Source: Oscillatoria acuminata PCC 6304 (lineage in GTDB: Bacteria; Cyanobacteriota; Cyanobacteriia; Cyanobacteriales; Laspinemataceae). From it: a DNA stretch of 64,000 nt. Below are positions 52,538-61,110 of this stretch, piece after piece. The notes below the pieces were generated by a model, which did not search any database, was not told where the DNA came from, and was given only the letters and a program-made list of their open reading frames with translations. Where the stretch lies: NCBI RefSeq assembly GCF_000317105.1, contig NC_019693.1:5581227-5645226 (forward strand), read 5' to 3'. Made by a program: the position numbers and the translations under genes. Position 1 is the stretch's first letter, and the number at the start of each line of letters is the position of its first letter.

Positions 52538-52947
52538 GGTGATGGGTTTGGGTTGTGATTTGGGTTGGGGGGGGACGAGATAGGGTTTCCGATAGTTATG
52601 AGGTTTTGGGAGTGTGGCAACACCCGGCGGGGATTTTAACCCTAGCCCTGTCAAGGTGTATTTGTAGGGGCGCAATGCTTGCGCCCATGTAGGGGCGATT
52701 CTATAATCGCCCCTACAAGAAACAACGATTTTTGGTCATTAAATTTGCCACCATCAGAGGGCGCAAGCATTGCGCCCCTACAAGAAACAACGATTTTTGG
52801 TCATTAAATTTGCCACCATCAGAGGGCGCAAGCATTGCGCCCCTACAAGAAATAACGATTTTTGGTCATTAAATTTGCCATCATCAGAGGGCTAGGGTTA
52901 AAACCCCCGCCGTTTGTTATTAACCCCGCCGTTTGTTGCGACTGGAG
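52538..52947. other. Intra-operon gap with MITE
   Basis: 410 bases between the DUF1822 stop and the CHAT-protein ATG, of which about 250 are MITE-like element C. The rest shows no promoter or gene. Confidence 0.6.
52643..52894 (+). mobile_element. MITE-like element C
   Basis: The left end is TAGCCCTGTCAAGGTG exactly as in element B. The right end is decayed, reading CATCAGAGGGCTA. It contains three tandem modules of about 66 bp, each with GGTCATTAAATTTGCCA followed by GGGCGCAAGCATTGCGCCCC. The flanking sequences are GGATTTTAACCC and GGGTTAAAACCC, a poor match (9 of 12). Confidence 0.7.
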
Positions 52948-53760
52948 TTATTCGCTTAATTTGCGCCATTGTTCGTCCATTTCTTCGAGGACGGACTCTA
53001 AAAATGAGCGCTGCTGGAGGCGGCGTTTATCGGAGTCTGATTGGGTGGGGGTTTCTCGGTTTGTTGTTACCATCAGGTCTTTACTGTTACGGGTGAGGGT
53101 GTCGTCAAATAATCGCTGTTCGGCTAAACCGGCCCATTCCCAGGGTTCGTCGGGACTGGCGGCGTAGACTCGTTGCAGTTCGGTAATGGCTCTTTGGCGC
53201 AGGGTTTCGGGTAGGGGTGAGTCGTCTCGGGCGGCTAAAATTGCCCCTAGGAGTTCTAGGCGAGTGAGAACATCTAGGAAGTCGTCTAAGGAACCTAATT
53301 GCTCTCGGTGTAAGGTTTCCAGGGGGGTTGTGCTGTCTGAGGGGGCGACAAATCCCAGGAGTTTGGCAGTTTCGGGGGTGTCGGGGTTGAGTTCCACTCC
53401 GACATAGCCAATTCTTTGGGGGTCGGGGTGTGGCGGGAGGCGGATTTCGGTTTGGTCCGGACTAAAGGCGCGACATTCTATCCATCCGATTCCCGGTAAG
53501 GGCAAGTCGGCAATATCCTGGGTTTGCCGTTGTTTTCGGTTCCAGAGTTGTGCCGATGTGATATCGGTTTCGATTTGGTGCAGGTCTAAATAAAAGGCGA
53601 CGGCAATCACGCTGAGGGTGTTACCGCGCACTCGTTCTGCTGCTTCGGGGTTGGGTTGGGTGACGGCAAAGATATCGGCAATGTCTCTATCTTCTTCCGT
53701 GAGGGGAATAGTGATACTGAAGTCATCTATCGGTTGTTCTCGAATCTGGGTTGTACTCAT
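52948..53760 (-). CDS. DUF1822 family protein
   Basis: A 270-residue protein with the DUF1822 pattern: FSITIPLTEEDRDIADIFA, AERVRGNTLSVIAVAFYLDL, IETDITSAQLWNRKQRQTQD, IADLPLPGIGWIECRAF and a later RIGYVGVEL and LLGFV. The family is cyanobacterial and functionally undefined; it is usually found next to sigma-like and CHAT genes. The C-terminal 100 residues are charged and less conserved. The ATG overlaps the sigma-like gene's stop as TAATG at 53760, so translation is coupled. It should be cytoplasmic. Confidence 0.92.
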   Translation of the reverse strand: MSTTQIREQPIDDFSITIPLTEEDRDIADIFAVTQPNPEAAERVRGNTLSVIAVAFYLDLHQIETDITSAQLWNRKQRQTQDIADLPLPGIGWIECRAFSPDQTEIRLPPHPDPQRIGYVGVELNPDTPETAKLLGFVAPSDSTTPLETLHREQLGSLDDFLDVLTRLELLGAILAARDDSPLPETLRQRAITELQRVYAASPDEPWEWAGLAEQRLFDDTLTRNSKDLMVTTNRETPTQSDSDKRRLQQRSFLESVLEEMDEQWRKLSE

Positions 53761-54635
53761 TAGGACTCACCTCCGGGTTGTTTTTTGCTGGTTTTTTTGG
53801 GTGCCAAGATAGCTTGAATTTGGGGGTCGTCGAATTCCCAATATTCCAGCAACAGGCGCAGGGATTTTTTGTAGAAGGTTTGGATGCTGCTGGGTTGCGG
53901 CAGGTGCAAGTGCTTGGCGATTTCGGTCTGATTCAGGCAATCCGGAGGTAAGAGCAATTTCAAGACAACTTGGGCGGTGATATCCTGGCGATCGCGCATG
54001 GTAACTCGCTGCAAGATGCCGCTAGGGTCGCTTGTCACCCAGTCTAAGGTGTCATTCAGCAGGGGTTGGGGGTCGCCTTGTGCCGCGATCAAGTCCAGGG
54101 GATTGAGTAAATTGCCCTCGGAGTCTGCCACGGGTTGCGCGTAGAAAATTTTCCGGCGCTTCCGTTCGCCGGTTTCGGGGTCCGTGGTGCGAGTACAGTC
54201 GCCAATATTGAATTCGAGGAGTCGTTTTTCCAGATACGTCCTTAACCAGGGTATCAGGCAACTGCCGGGGCGATCAGGGTCGTATGTTTGGTACAGGTTG
54301 TGGGAAAAATACAACCAAGTCTGCTGTAAGGCATCGGGATAGTCCTGGGAGTTCTCCGCAGTGCGCTTGAGATAGAGTTGGCGAGACTGTCCGATTTTCC
54401 GAACAATTTGGTCCATGATTTTCCGCCGCTGGAGATGTTGCGGCGGGAACTGGCACCCTTGGCGCACCAGTTCGTTGAGTTCGTGGCAGAGTGCTGCGAT
54501 AGAGTCCATCTTGCGATCGCCCTGACGACGGGTACAGCCATTATTCTCAGGGATTACACGAGATTCTAGCAAGGGTAGATTTACGCGATCGCCATTCATC
54601 CCGGACTCGAAACTGTCTGTGCGAAAATCGCTCAT
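53760..54635 (-). CDS. Sigma-70-like protein
   Basis: A 291-residue protein. The N-terminal 45 residues are variable. An RpoD-region-2-like helix block (DALQQTWLYFSHNLYQTYDP) follows, then a CLIPWLRTYLEKRLLEFNIG block. A C-terminal helix-turn-helix resembling region 4 is LNQTEIAKHLHLPQPSSIQT with FYKKSLRLLLEY. Cyanobacterial proteins of this type are annotated as sigma-70 family factors, but core binding and promoter recognition are unproven. ATG 54635 has a near-perfect GGAGGTGA site. It lies 40 bp after the YbjN-like gene and overlaps DUF1822. It might direct the operon's own transcription. Confidence 0.85.
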   Translation of the reverse strand: MSDFRTDSFESGMNGDRVNLPLLESRVIPENNGCTRRQGDRKMDSIAALCHELNELVRQGCQFPPQHLQRRKIMDQIVRKIGQSRQLYLKRTAENSQDYPDALQQTWLYFSHNLYQTYDPDRPGSCLIPWLRTYLEKRLLEFNIGDCTRTTDPETGERKRRKIFYAQPVADSEGNLLNPLDLIAAQGDPQPLLNDTLDWVTSDPSGILQRVTMRDRQDITAQVVLKLLLPPDCLNQTEIAKHLHLPQPSSIQTFYKKSLRLLLEYWEFDDPQIQAILAPKKTSKKQPGGES

Positions 54636-54675
54636 CGGTCACCTCCTGACTGCTGGTGATATCGGTTTGCCATGA

Positions 54676-55230
54676 TTATTCCCCTTCGGAACGGGACTGC
54701 AAATGGGAGGCGATCGCCGGTTGGAGTGCTTCTAAACTCCCGTCCGGCAGCAATTGTGCGAGTGCAGCAGCGATATCTTGTGCCATCTCAGGGGCCCCGG
54801 GATCATTGCCCGTTGCCAGAACCGCCTGGAGACGCGGCATCGCTACCTCATCCACCAGATGAATCAGCGCGTCCAGAACCCGGTTAAATTGGCGATCGGT
54901 CAAAGCGGCATCTTCCAAGGCAAACCCTATACTGGCGCGGATTTCCCCATCCCTGGGGTCATATTCCCACCGCAGGAACTTCACGGACCAGGCGATCTCC
55001 AGCATGGTTTGAAACACCACCCCTTTATAAACATGATCTTTCACCTGCAACAGTTCGGGGACAAACACAGACAGATACTCCCCCTCTTCCTGTAACTGAA
55101 TCACAATGAGAAATTGCTCAACATTCTGCGCCTGATATCCCGTGATAATCTGCGAGTTTGCCTCTTGCAAATCATAGCCCCATCCCCGGTTATCCAGGTA
55201 TTGTGCAATTTGTGCCAGTGTCGTTGCCAT
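54676..55230 (-). CDS. YbjN-like domain protein
   Basis: A 184-residue protein starting MATTLAQIAQYLDNRGWGYD. It is clearly related to the N-terminal domain of the CHAT protein at 52537: both share the TTL-QI-Q-LD-W start, a strand block ending EEGEYL or EENGELL, LRWE or VRWQ, DP-DGE-R and LEDA-LT-RQ, ending in TGNDPG or TGDDPG. The fold resembles the YbjN/secretion-chaperone class (inference). GAGAGGG four bases before the ATG at 55230 decides the start; the upstream frame to 55386 is MITE-derived. First gene of the operon, with a MITE between 55354 and 55540 in its promoter region. Confidence 0.85.
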   Translation of the reverse strand: MATTLAQIAQYLDNRGWGYDLQEANSQIITGYQAQNVEQFLIVIQLQEEGEYLSVFVPELLQVKDHVYKGVVFQTMLEIAWSVKFLRWEYDPRDGEIRASIGFALEDAALTDRQFNRVLDALIHLVDEVAMPRLQAVLATGNDPGAPEMAQDIAAALAQLLPDGSLEALQPAIASHLQSRSEGE

Positions 55231-55353
55231 AATACCCTCTCGATTCAAACTTATTTGCTCGTTAGGGGAGTAACGGGTCAGCAAGAGGTGTTTTACGAAA
55301 GGGGAGAAATAAATTTTTGAGGACTTATGCATTCCCCCTACATATATATAGAG

Positions 55354-55540
55354 TAGCCCTGTCAAGGTGTATTTGTAGGGGCGCAATGCTTGCGCCCTTG
55401 TAGGGTCGATTCTATAATCGGCCCTACAAGAAACAACGATTGAACGTCATTAAATTTGCCGCCATGAGAGGGCGCAAGCATTGCGCCCCTACAAGAAACA
55501 ACGATTGAACGTCATTAAATTTGCTGCCATGACAGGGATA
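55354..55540 (+). mobile_element. MITE-like element D
   Basis: The left end is TAGCCCTGTCAAGGTG. The right end (CATGACAGGGATA) is a mutated inverse. The exact direct repeat ATATATAGAG flanks it (55344-55353 and 55541-55550). Two modules with GTCATTAAATTTGCCGCCAT and the GGGCGCAAGCATTGCGCCCC palindrome are inside. Confidence 0.75.
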
Positions 55541-55782
55541 ATATATAGAGTTCCCTTGGAAAATAGGCGTAAGTCCTGAGTGGGCCTAGGCCGGCTTTGC
55601 CCATCCCGCTTGAACCCTTAAGTCGCGCTCCTTTTTATAAACTTTTGATAATTGGATTTTGTATGACACCCTGCATCGGTCGGGTTTTTGCCCTAAAAGC
55701 GTGGGCAGTTGATGGCCCCGATACAATCACCTCACAGAACTGTTCCGGGTCTCGTCACCAACAAAAAATTCATCCTAGAGGG

Positions 55783-55811
55783 TTGACAAAAAATAATTAT
55801 CATGATAACAG
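55783..55811 (+). promoter_or_regulatory. Possible promoter of gcvH
   Basis: TTGACA (55783-55788), 17-base spacer, TAACAG (55806-55811). The -35 is perfect, the -10 weak. It would give a leader of about 140 bases before gcvH. Confidence 0.4.
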
Positions 55812-55956
55812 CAATTTAGCGCGGGTTCAGGTAAAATCCCCACCCAGTTCCCCGGAAAAGGGAGAGATTTGCAGAAATCGACAATTATGATTGCCTTGTA
55901 GAGACGTCCTTTCTATGATGAGGGAAATCCCGTGCAGTTAGTGTGAGGAAATAAAC

Positions 55957-56346
55957 GTGAACCTGGAATATCCTGAAGATCTCAAATACCTTGATAGCCA
56001 TGAGTATGTCCGCCTGGATGGGGAAATTGCTACTATCGGGATCAGTGCCTTTGCCCTAGATCAACTGGGGGACATCGTATTTGTGGAACTACCCGATATT
56101 AGTGAAGCCCTGGAAAAAGGCTCTACCTTTGGTACGATTGAGTCAGTTAAGGCGGTAGAAGACCTCTATGCCCCTATATCCGGAACGATTGTCGAACGAA
56201 ACAATGAAGTGATTGAAGCCCCAGAACTGATTGGAGACGACCCCTACGGTGAAGGGTGGTTGCTGAAGGTGCGTGTTAATGACCCCGATGAACTTGAGGA
56301 GGCGATGTCAGCGAATGAATATCGCGCCCAAGTTGAAGGAGAATAG
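55957..56346 (+). CDS. gcvH: Glycine cleavage system H protein
   Basis: A 129-residue lipoyl carrier that shuttles the aminomethyl group between P, T and L proteins. The lipoylated Lys lies in [19 protein letters not shown], with [20 protein letters not shown] before it. The length is normal. The start is GTG 55957 with GAGGA seven bases upstream. gcvP follows 154 bp later, with a palindromic GGGGCGCACC repeat between. The T protein gene is not in the window. In cyanobacteria the complex helps clear photorespiratory glycine. Confidence 0.96.
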   Translation: MNLEYPEDLKYLDSHEYVRLDGEIATIGISAFALDQLGDIVFVELPDISEALEKGSTFGTIESVKAVEDLYAPISGTIVERNNEVIEAPELIGDDPYGEGWLLKVRVNDPDELEEAMSANEYRAQVEGE

Positions 56347-56500
56347 CTTCCAGTTTGCCGACTCCCCTTTGAATTGCTGAGATCAGCCCCCTCCGGAACC
56401 GATATAAGAAATTTTCAGAGTAATCATGTTTCCGGTGATGTTGTAGGGGCGCACCGTGGTGCGCCCTCCCTGTTAACCCCTCTCCCCAATTCCACAACTC

Positions 56501-59437
56501 ATGCTAAATTTCGAGACAACCGTGAACGACACAGATTTAGTGAAACAGTCTCTGCCGAGTCCAGAATCTCAACCCATTATGACGCAGGATGCCTTTGTCC
56601 ACCGACACAATGGACCCTCATCAGATGAAATTAAGCAAATGCTGGAGGAACTGGGGTTTTCCAGTCTGGATTCTCTGATTGAGTCTACAATTCCTAGTCG
56701 GATTCGCCGCCATATCCCCCTGAACCTCCCCCAACCCCTCAGCGAAACCGCAGCATTAACCCAACTCAAACAAATCGCTTCCCAGAATCAACTGTTCCGG
56801 TCCTTTATTGGCATGGGATACCATGACTGCATCACCCCGCCGGTGATTCAGCGGAATATCCTAGAAAATCCCGGTTGGTACACGGCATACACCCCTTACC
56901 AGGCCGAAATTGCCCAAGGACGATTAGAGGCCCTGCTGAATTTCCAAACAATGATTGTGGATTTGACGGGGTTGGAAATTGCCAATGCCTCTTTGTTGGA
57001 TGAGGCGACAGCAGCAGCGGAAGCGATGACCCTGAGTTATGGGTTTTGTAAAACTAAGGCAACTGCTTATTTTGTCAGTGAGGATTGTCATCCCCAAACC
57101 ATTGAAGTGGTCCAAACTCGCGCTAGACCCCTAGGGATTGAGGTCATTGTCGGCAATCCCAGACAATTCACGTTCGATCGCCCGGTGTTTGGGGTGTTGT
57201 TACAATATCCGGCAACCGATGGCGCGGTTTATGATTATCGGGAATTGGTGGAAAAAGCGCATACTGCTGGCGCAGTCGTCACCGTTGCAGCAGATATTTT
57301 GAGTCTGGCATTACTCACCCCTCCCGGGGAATTTGGGGCGGATATTGCCGTAGGAAGTACCCAACGGTTTGGAGTTCCTTTGGGCTATGGGGGACCACAC
57401 GCCGCCTATTTTGCCACTCGGGATGAATATAAACGGCAGATTCCGGGACGAATTGTGGGGGTATCTAAAGATGTGAATGGCGATCGCGCTTTACGCTTGG
57501 CCCTACAAACCCGCGAACAGCATATCCGTCGGGAAAAAGCGACCAGCAATATTTGCACCGCCCAAGTTCTGTTAGCGGTGATTGCCTCCATGTATGCCGT
57601 CTATCACGGTCCTGGGGGAATTAAACGGATTGCCAAAACTGTCCATCATCTCACGGTAATTTTGGCCGCTGGATTAACCCGTCTGGGATACAACCTCGGT
57701 TCTGAACCCTTTTTCGATACTTTGCGGGTGGAGTTGGGGACAAAATCCCAGTCAGAACTTCTCGCAGCAGCAGCGAATCATCAGATTAATCTCCGGGTTC
57801 TGGATGAAACCACCCTGTCCATTAGTTTAGATGAAACAACCACCTTAGAAGACTTACAGAATCTCTGGGCAATTTTCGCCAGTGGAGAACCGTTGCCGTT
57901 TACGGTGGAACAATTGGCAACAGAGGTGAATAGCAGCTTTGACTCGACCTTTGCGCGAACGAGTAGCTATCTCACTCATCCGGTGTTTAATCGCTATCAC
58001 TCGGAAACGGAACTGTTGCGCTATCTGCATCGCTTGGAATCCAAGGATTTATCTCTCACGACTTCGATGATTCCTTTGGGGTCTTGTACCATGAAGCTGA
58101 ATGCCACAGCAGAAATGATTCCGGTGACTTGGCCGGAATTTGGGAAGATTCACCCGTTTGCCCCAGTCGCCCAAACCCAGGGATATCAACAATTATTCCA
58201 GCAGTTGGAGGCCGGGTTGGCGGAAATTACCGGATTTGCCGGGATTTCTTTACAACCGAATGCCGGGTCTCAGGGGGAATATGCGGGATTGTTGGTGATT
58301 CGTCAGTATCACGAACATCGCGGGGAATCTCATCGCAATGTCTGTTTGATTCCGACTTCGGCCCACGGGACGAATCCAGCAAGTGCGGTGATGTGCGGGA
58401 TGAAGGTGGTTCCGATCGCCTGTGATGAAAATGGAAATATTAATGTTGAGGACCTGAAGGCGAAGGCGCAGAAGCATTCTGAGAACTTGGCGGCGTTGAT
58501 GGTGACTTATCCTTCGACTCATGGGGTATTTGAGGTGGGGATTAAGGACCTGTGCCAGGTTATCCATGATTGTGGCGGTCAGGTGTATATGGATGGGGCG
58601 AATATGAATGCCCAAGTGGGGTTATGCCGTCCTGGGGATTTTGGGGCGGATGTCTGTCACTTGAATTTACATAAAACTTTCTGTATTCCCCATGGGGGTG
58701 GCGGTCCAGGGATGGGTCCGATTGGGGTGATGCCCCATTTGGTACCGTTTCTGCCCGGACATTCCGTGGTGAAGGTGGGCGGTGATGAGGCGATCGGGGC
58801 GGTTTCGGCGGCCCCTTGGGGGAGTGCGAGTATTCTGCCGATTTCCTGGATGTATATGGCGATGATGGGGGCGGCAGGATTGACCGCAGCAACTCAGGTG
58901 GCGATTTTGAATGCGAATTATATTGCCAAGCGGTTAGAACCTTATTATCCGGTGTTGTATAAGGGGAAAACGGGGTTGGTGGCCCATGAGTGTATTTTGG
59001 ATTTGCGATCGCTGAAAAAATCCGCAGGAATTGAGGTGGAGGATATTGCCAAACGGTTGATGGATTATGGGTTTCATGCGCCTACGGTTTCTTGGCCGGT
59101 AGCGGGGACAATTATGGTGGAACCGACGGAAAGTGAGTCTAAGGAAGAATTAGACCGCTTCTGTGAGGCGATGATTGCGATTCGGGAGGAGATTCGGGCG
59201 ATCGAGGCGGGGACGATGGATGGGGAGAATAATTTGTTGAAAAATGCGCCGCATCCGGCAACGGTGGCGATCGCCTCGGAGTGGAATCGCCCTTATAGTC
59301 GGGAACAGGCAGTATTTCCGGCCCCTTGGACGCGAGAACACAAGTTTTGGCCCTCGGTGGGACGGATTGATAATGCCTATGGCGATCGCAATTTAGTCTG
59401 TGCTTGTTTACCGATGGAGGTGTATTCCCAGGAGTAA
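56501..59437 (+). CDS. gcvP: Glycine dehydrogenase (decarboxylating), P protein
   Basis: A 978-residue PLP enzyme that decarboxylates glycine and loads the aminomethyl group on GcvH; the length is normal for the single-chain form. N-terminal half: [60 protein letters not shown] and [10 protein letters not shown]-terminal half: [29 protein letters not shown] and [14 protein letters not shown]. The PLP Lys is in [23 protein letters not shown] 56501 gives an ordinary N-terminus. Following it is a strong terminator at 59466-59492. It is probably co-expressed with gcvH. Confidence 0.97.
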   Translation: MLNFETTVNDTDLVKQSLPSPESQPIMTQDAFVHRHNGPSSDEIKQMLEELGFSSLDSLIESTIPSRIRRHIPLNLPQPLSETAALTQLKQIASQNQLFRSFIGMGYHDCITPPVIQRNILENPGWYTAYTPYQAEIAQGRLEALLNFQTMIVDLTGLEIANASLLDEATAAAEAMTLSYGFCKTKATAYFVSEDCHPQTIEVVQTRARPLGIEVIVGNPRQFTFDRPVFGVLLQYPATDGAVYDYRELVEKAHTAGAVVTVAADILSLALLTPPGEFGADIAVGSTQRFGVPLGYGGPHAAYFATRDEYKRQIPGRIVGVSKDVNGDRALRLALQTREQHIRREKATSNICTAQVLLAVIASMYAVYHGPGGIKRIAKTVHHLTVILAAGLTRLGYNLGSEPFFDTLRVELGTKSQSELLAAAANHQINLRVLDETTLSISLDETTTLEDLQNLWAIFASGEPLPFTVEQLATEVNSSFDSTFARTSSYLTHPVFNRYHSETELLRYLHRLESKDLSLTTSMIPLGSCTMKLNATAEMIPVTWPEFGKIHPFAPVAQTQGYQQLFQQLEAGLAEITGFAGISLQPNAGSQGEYAGLLVIRQYHEHRGESHRNVCLIPTSAHGTNPASAVMCGMKVVPIACDENGNINVEDLKAKAQKHSENLAALMVTYPSTHGVFEVGIKDLCQVIHDCGGQVYMDGANMNAQVGLCRPGDFGADVCHLNLHKTFCIPHGGGGPGMGPIGVMPHLVPFLPGHSVVKVGGDEAIGAVSAAPWGSASILPISWMYMAMMGAAGLTAATQVAILNANYIAKRLEPYYPVLYKGKTGLVAHECILDLRSLKKSAGIEVEDIAKRLMDYGFHAPTVSWPVAGTIMVEPTESESKEELDRFCEAMIAIREEIRAIEAGTMDGENNLLKNAPHPATVAIASEWNRPYSREQAVFPAPWTREHKFWPSVGRIDNAYGDRNLVCACLPMEVYSQE

Positions 59438-59465
59438 GTTGAGGGAGTCGGAAATTTAGGGAGAG

Positions 59466-59492
59466 AATGGGTGCAGTCGCACCCATTTTTTC
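59466..59492 (+). terminator. Intrinsic terminator after gcvP
   Basis: ATGGGTGC, loop AGTC, GCACCCAT, then TTTTTT. Perfect eight-pair stem with A on the other side, so it may also work in reverse. Confidence 0.85.
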
Positions 59493-60408
59493 TAGGGAAT
59501 TTTCTCTGATCAGGATTTAAACTATTGGGAAAAAGCCGGGATTTTTTACGCGGAATTTTCTCTGATGGAGATTTACAGTGGGGTCAATTTGAGTGATTCT
59601 CAGGAGGGGTGTTGAAAGGGAGGAGGTGGCGATCGCCTCGGGTTAACAATATCGAATATCCGAGGGAGGTGACTCACTCCAACTCGCCCTACAACCCTTG
59701 CTACAGAAGGCAATTATTTTTCTCAACGGTTAAATGAGGGGATTTCAGGGCCATCGGGAATGGATGAAACCCTTTCTGCTTCCGAACTCAAACGGGAAAC
59801 TTCCAATTTTTTCCGGGTACCCAGAAAATAGGGAACCCATCCCCCAAGGGAGACGTCTCAATTTCGGAAGTGACTAAAAATCACATCTCAGCCAACCCTG
59901 TAATTATCGTCCTTATTAAATGTACTTATTTCAAGTGAAAACCGCATCCCTCACTCCCCAGATGATTGATTTCTGCCCTAATCAGGAAAAATCGGTTTTT
60001 ACCCCATTGTGATTTTATTGGAGGGACTTAAGTGAACTTCACTTATAGAGTAATTAAGGGAGTCAATTCATGAGAAAGTTGGAAAGGATTAAAGCTGAGT
60101 AGCCCGTTCAATTTTCTGCCTTTTTGGAACTTGCTATACAAAAAATTTTCAAATCACACCCTGACATCCATTTCTCTATTTGAGTTCCCGATTTAATTTA
60201 TTTTTTAACCGGCTGATTAAAAAAAAGATTTTAAGAATTGCGAGTTTTTACTGAAATTACTGAATTCCTGAAAGGGAATATTAGGGTTAATAGGTCAGCC
60301 TCATTCATTAGTTGCAGAATTTTTAAATTCCCCCATCCGTTACATCAACACTATCGGTGGGGACTTATTCAGAAGGAGGCAAAGGGTCTGAATTTTTATA
60401 ATAAATGA

Positions 60409-60570
60409 TTAACCTTTCCCGGAAAGCAACATCCCCAAGAATTAATTAAAAATTTCAACTCACCGCCCGAGTCGGTACTCAGCCAAAGCAGGGGGCAAGA
60501 TATCCTGTTGGTTTGCCCAGCTAATGGGACGATATTTCAGCGAGTTTATAAAGGTTCATTGAGGGATTAA
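60409..60570 (+). pseudogene. Coding-like fragment without a start
   Basis: After a TGA at 60406 the frame is open for 53 codons and reads QHPQELIKNFNSPPESVLSQ, then RGQDILLVCPANGTIFQRVY and a C-terminal KGSLRD. It looks like the end of a real protein but has no start codon in frame. Family unknown. Confidence 0.25.
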
Positions 60571-60813
60571 ACTTAAAATAAAAAATTGAGAAATCCGCGA
60601 AAATACGGAAGCCAACTGATTCTCATGTTGGGTAAGGTGAAACGTAGGTTCTACCAGACCCGAAAGGTTTCTGACTTTAAATTTAATCCGATGGCGCTTG
60701 CCTAGAAAATAAATTTGAAGCCTCGGAAACATTCCCGGAACAATCAAGTCTAACCAATTAACGGGAACATCCTGGATTTGGCAAATGTCAAAGAAGGGAA
60801 CAAGAAAAATCAA
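60556..60813 (-). CDS. Doubtful 85-residue protein
   Basis: A minus-strand frame starting with TTG at 60813. AAGGA lies about a dozen bases before it. The translation includes DVPVNWLDLIVPGMFPRLQI and FKVRNLSGLVEPTFHLTQHE, which could be coding, but no family is recognised and the start is poor. It overlaps the fragment at 60409-60570 by 15 bases. Confidence 0.22.
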   Translation of the reverse strand: MIFLVPFFDICQIQDVPVNWLDLIVPGMFPRLQIYFLGKRHRIKFKVRNLSGLVEPTFHLTQHENQLASVFSRISQFFILSLIPQ

Positions 60814-61110
60814 AATCTTGTCTTTCCTTGAAGTACCGCTTAATCAGCAGTAAATCAGGCTAAAAACCGGGGTATTTAGCAGTGGACATCATTATGAAAT
60901 TAGAAAATTTCCCAGTTCAAATTAAGGATGATGCTCAAGATGTCCTCAGACCATCTAAGCGAACAAATAAACATTCTAAATCAGGGACTCCCTACCTTTT
61001 ATAGGGAGCATCTATAGCGAAATCAGTCCCGGAAACGGGAAACCCGGCTTTCCGTTTCCACCGACTCAGTTCCCCGACCTTTTATTGACTCTCAAACACT
61101 GGAGCTCATT

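Larger units (their letters stand above)
55231..55956. other. Intergenic region between divergent operons
   Basis: It contains MITE-like element D (55354-55540) on the CHAT-operon side and a promoter-like TTGACA-17-TAACAG (55783-55811) on the gcvH side. No glycine-riboswitch-like structure was recognised in the gcvH leader. No gene was seen. Confidence 0.55.
59438..61110. other. Long intergenic region between gcvP and the giant gene
   Basis: About 1.67 kb. A strong terminator (59466-59492), two loose copies of GGAATTTTCTCTGAT (59497-59511, 59551-59565), a coding-like remnant (60409-60570), a doubtful minus-strand frame (60556-60813) and a hairpin CTCCCTA/TATAGGGAG (60989-61008) upstream of the giant gene. 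No other gene was seen. Confidence 0.55.

Noticed and set aside
55640-55956. Possible glycine riboswitch before gcvH
   Set aside because: No match to the conserved glycine-aptamer core was recognisable by eye; only a promoter-like pair was noted.
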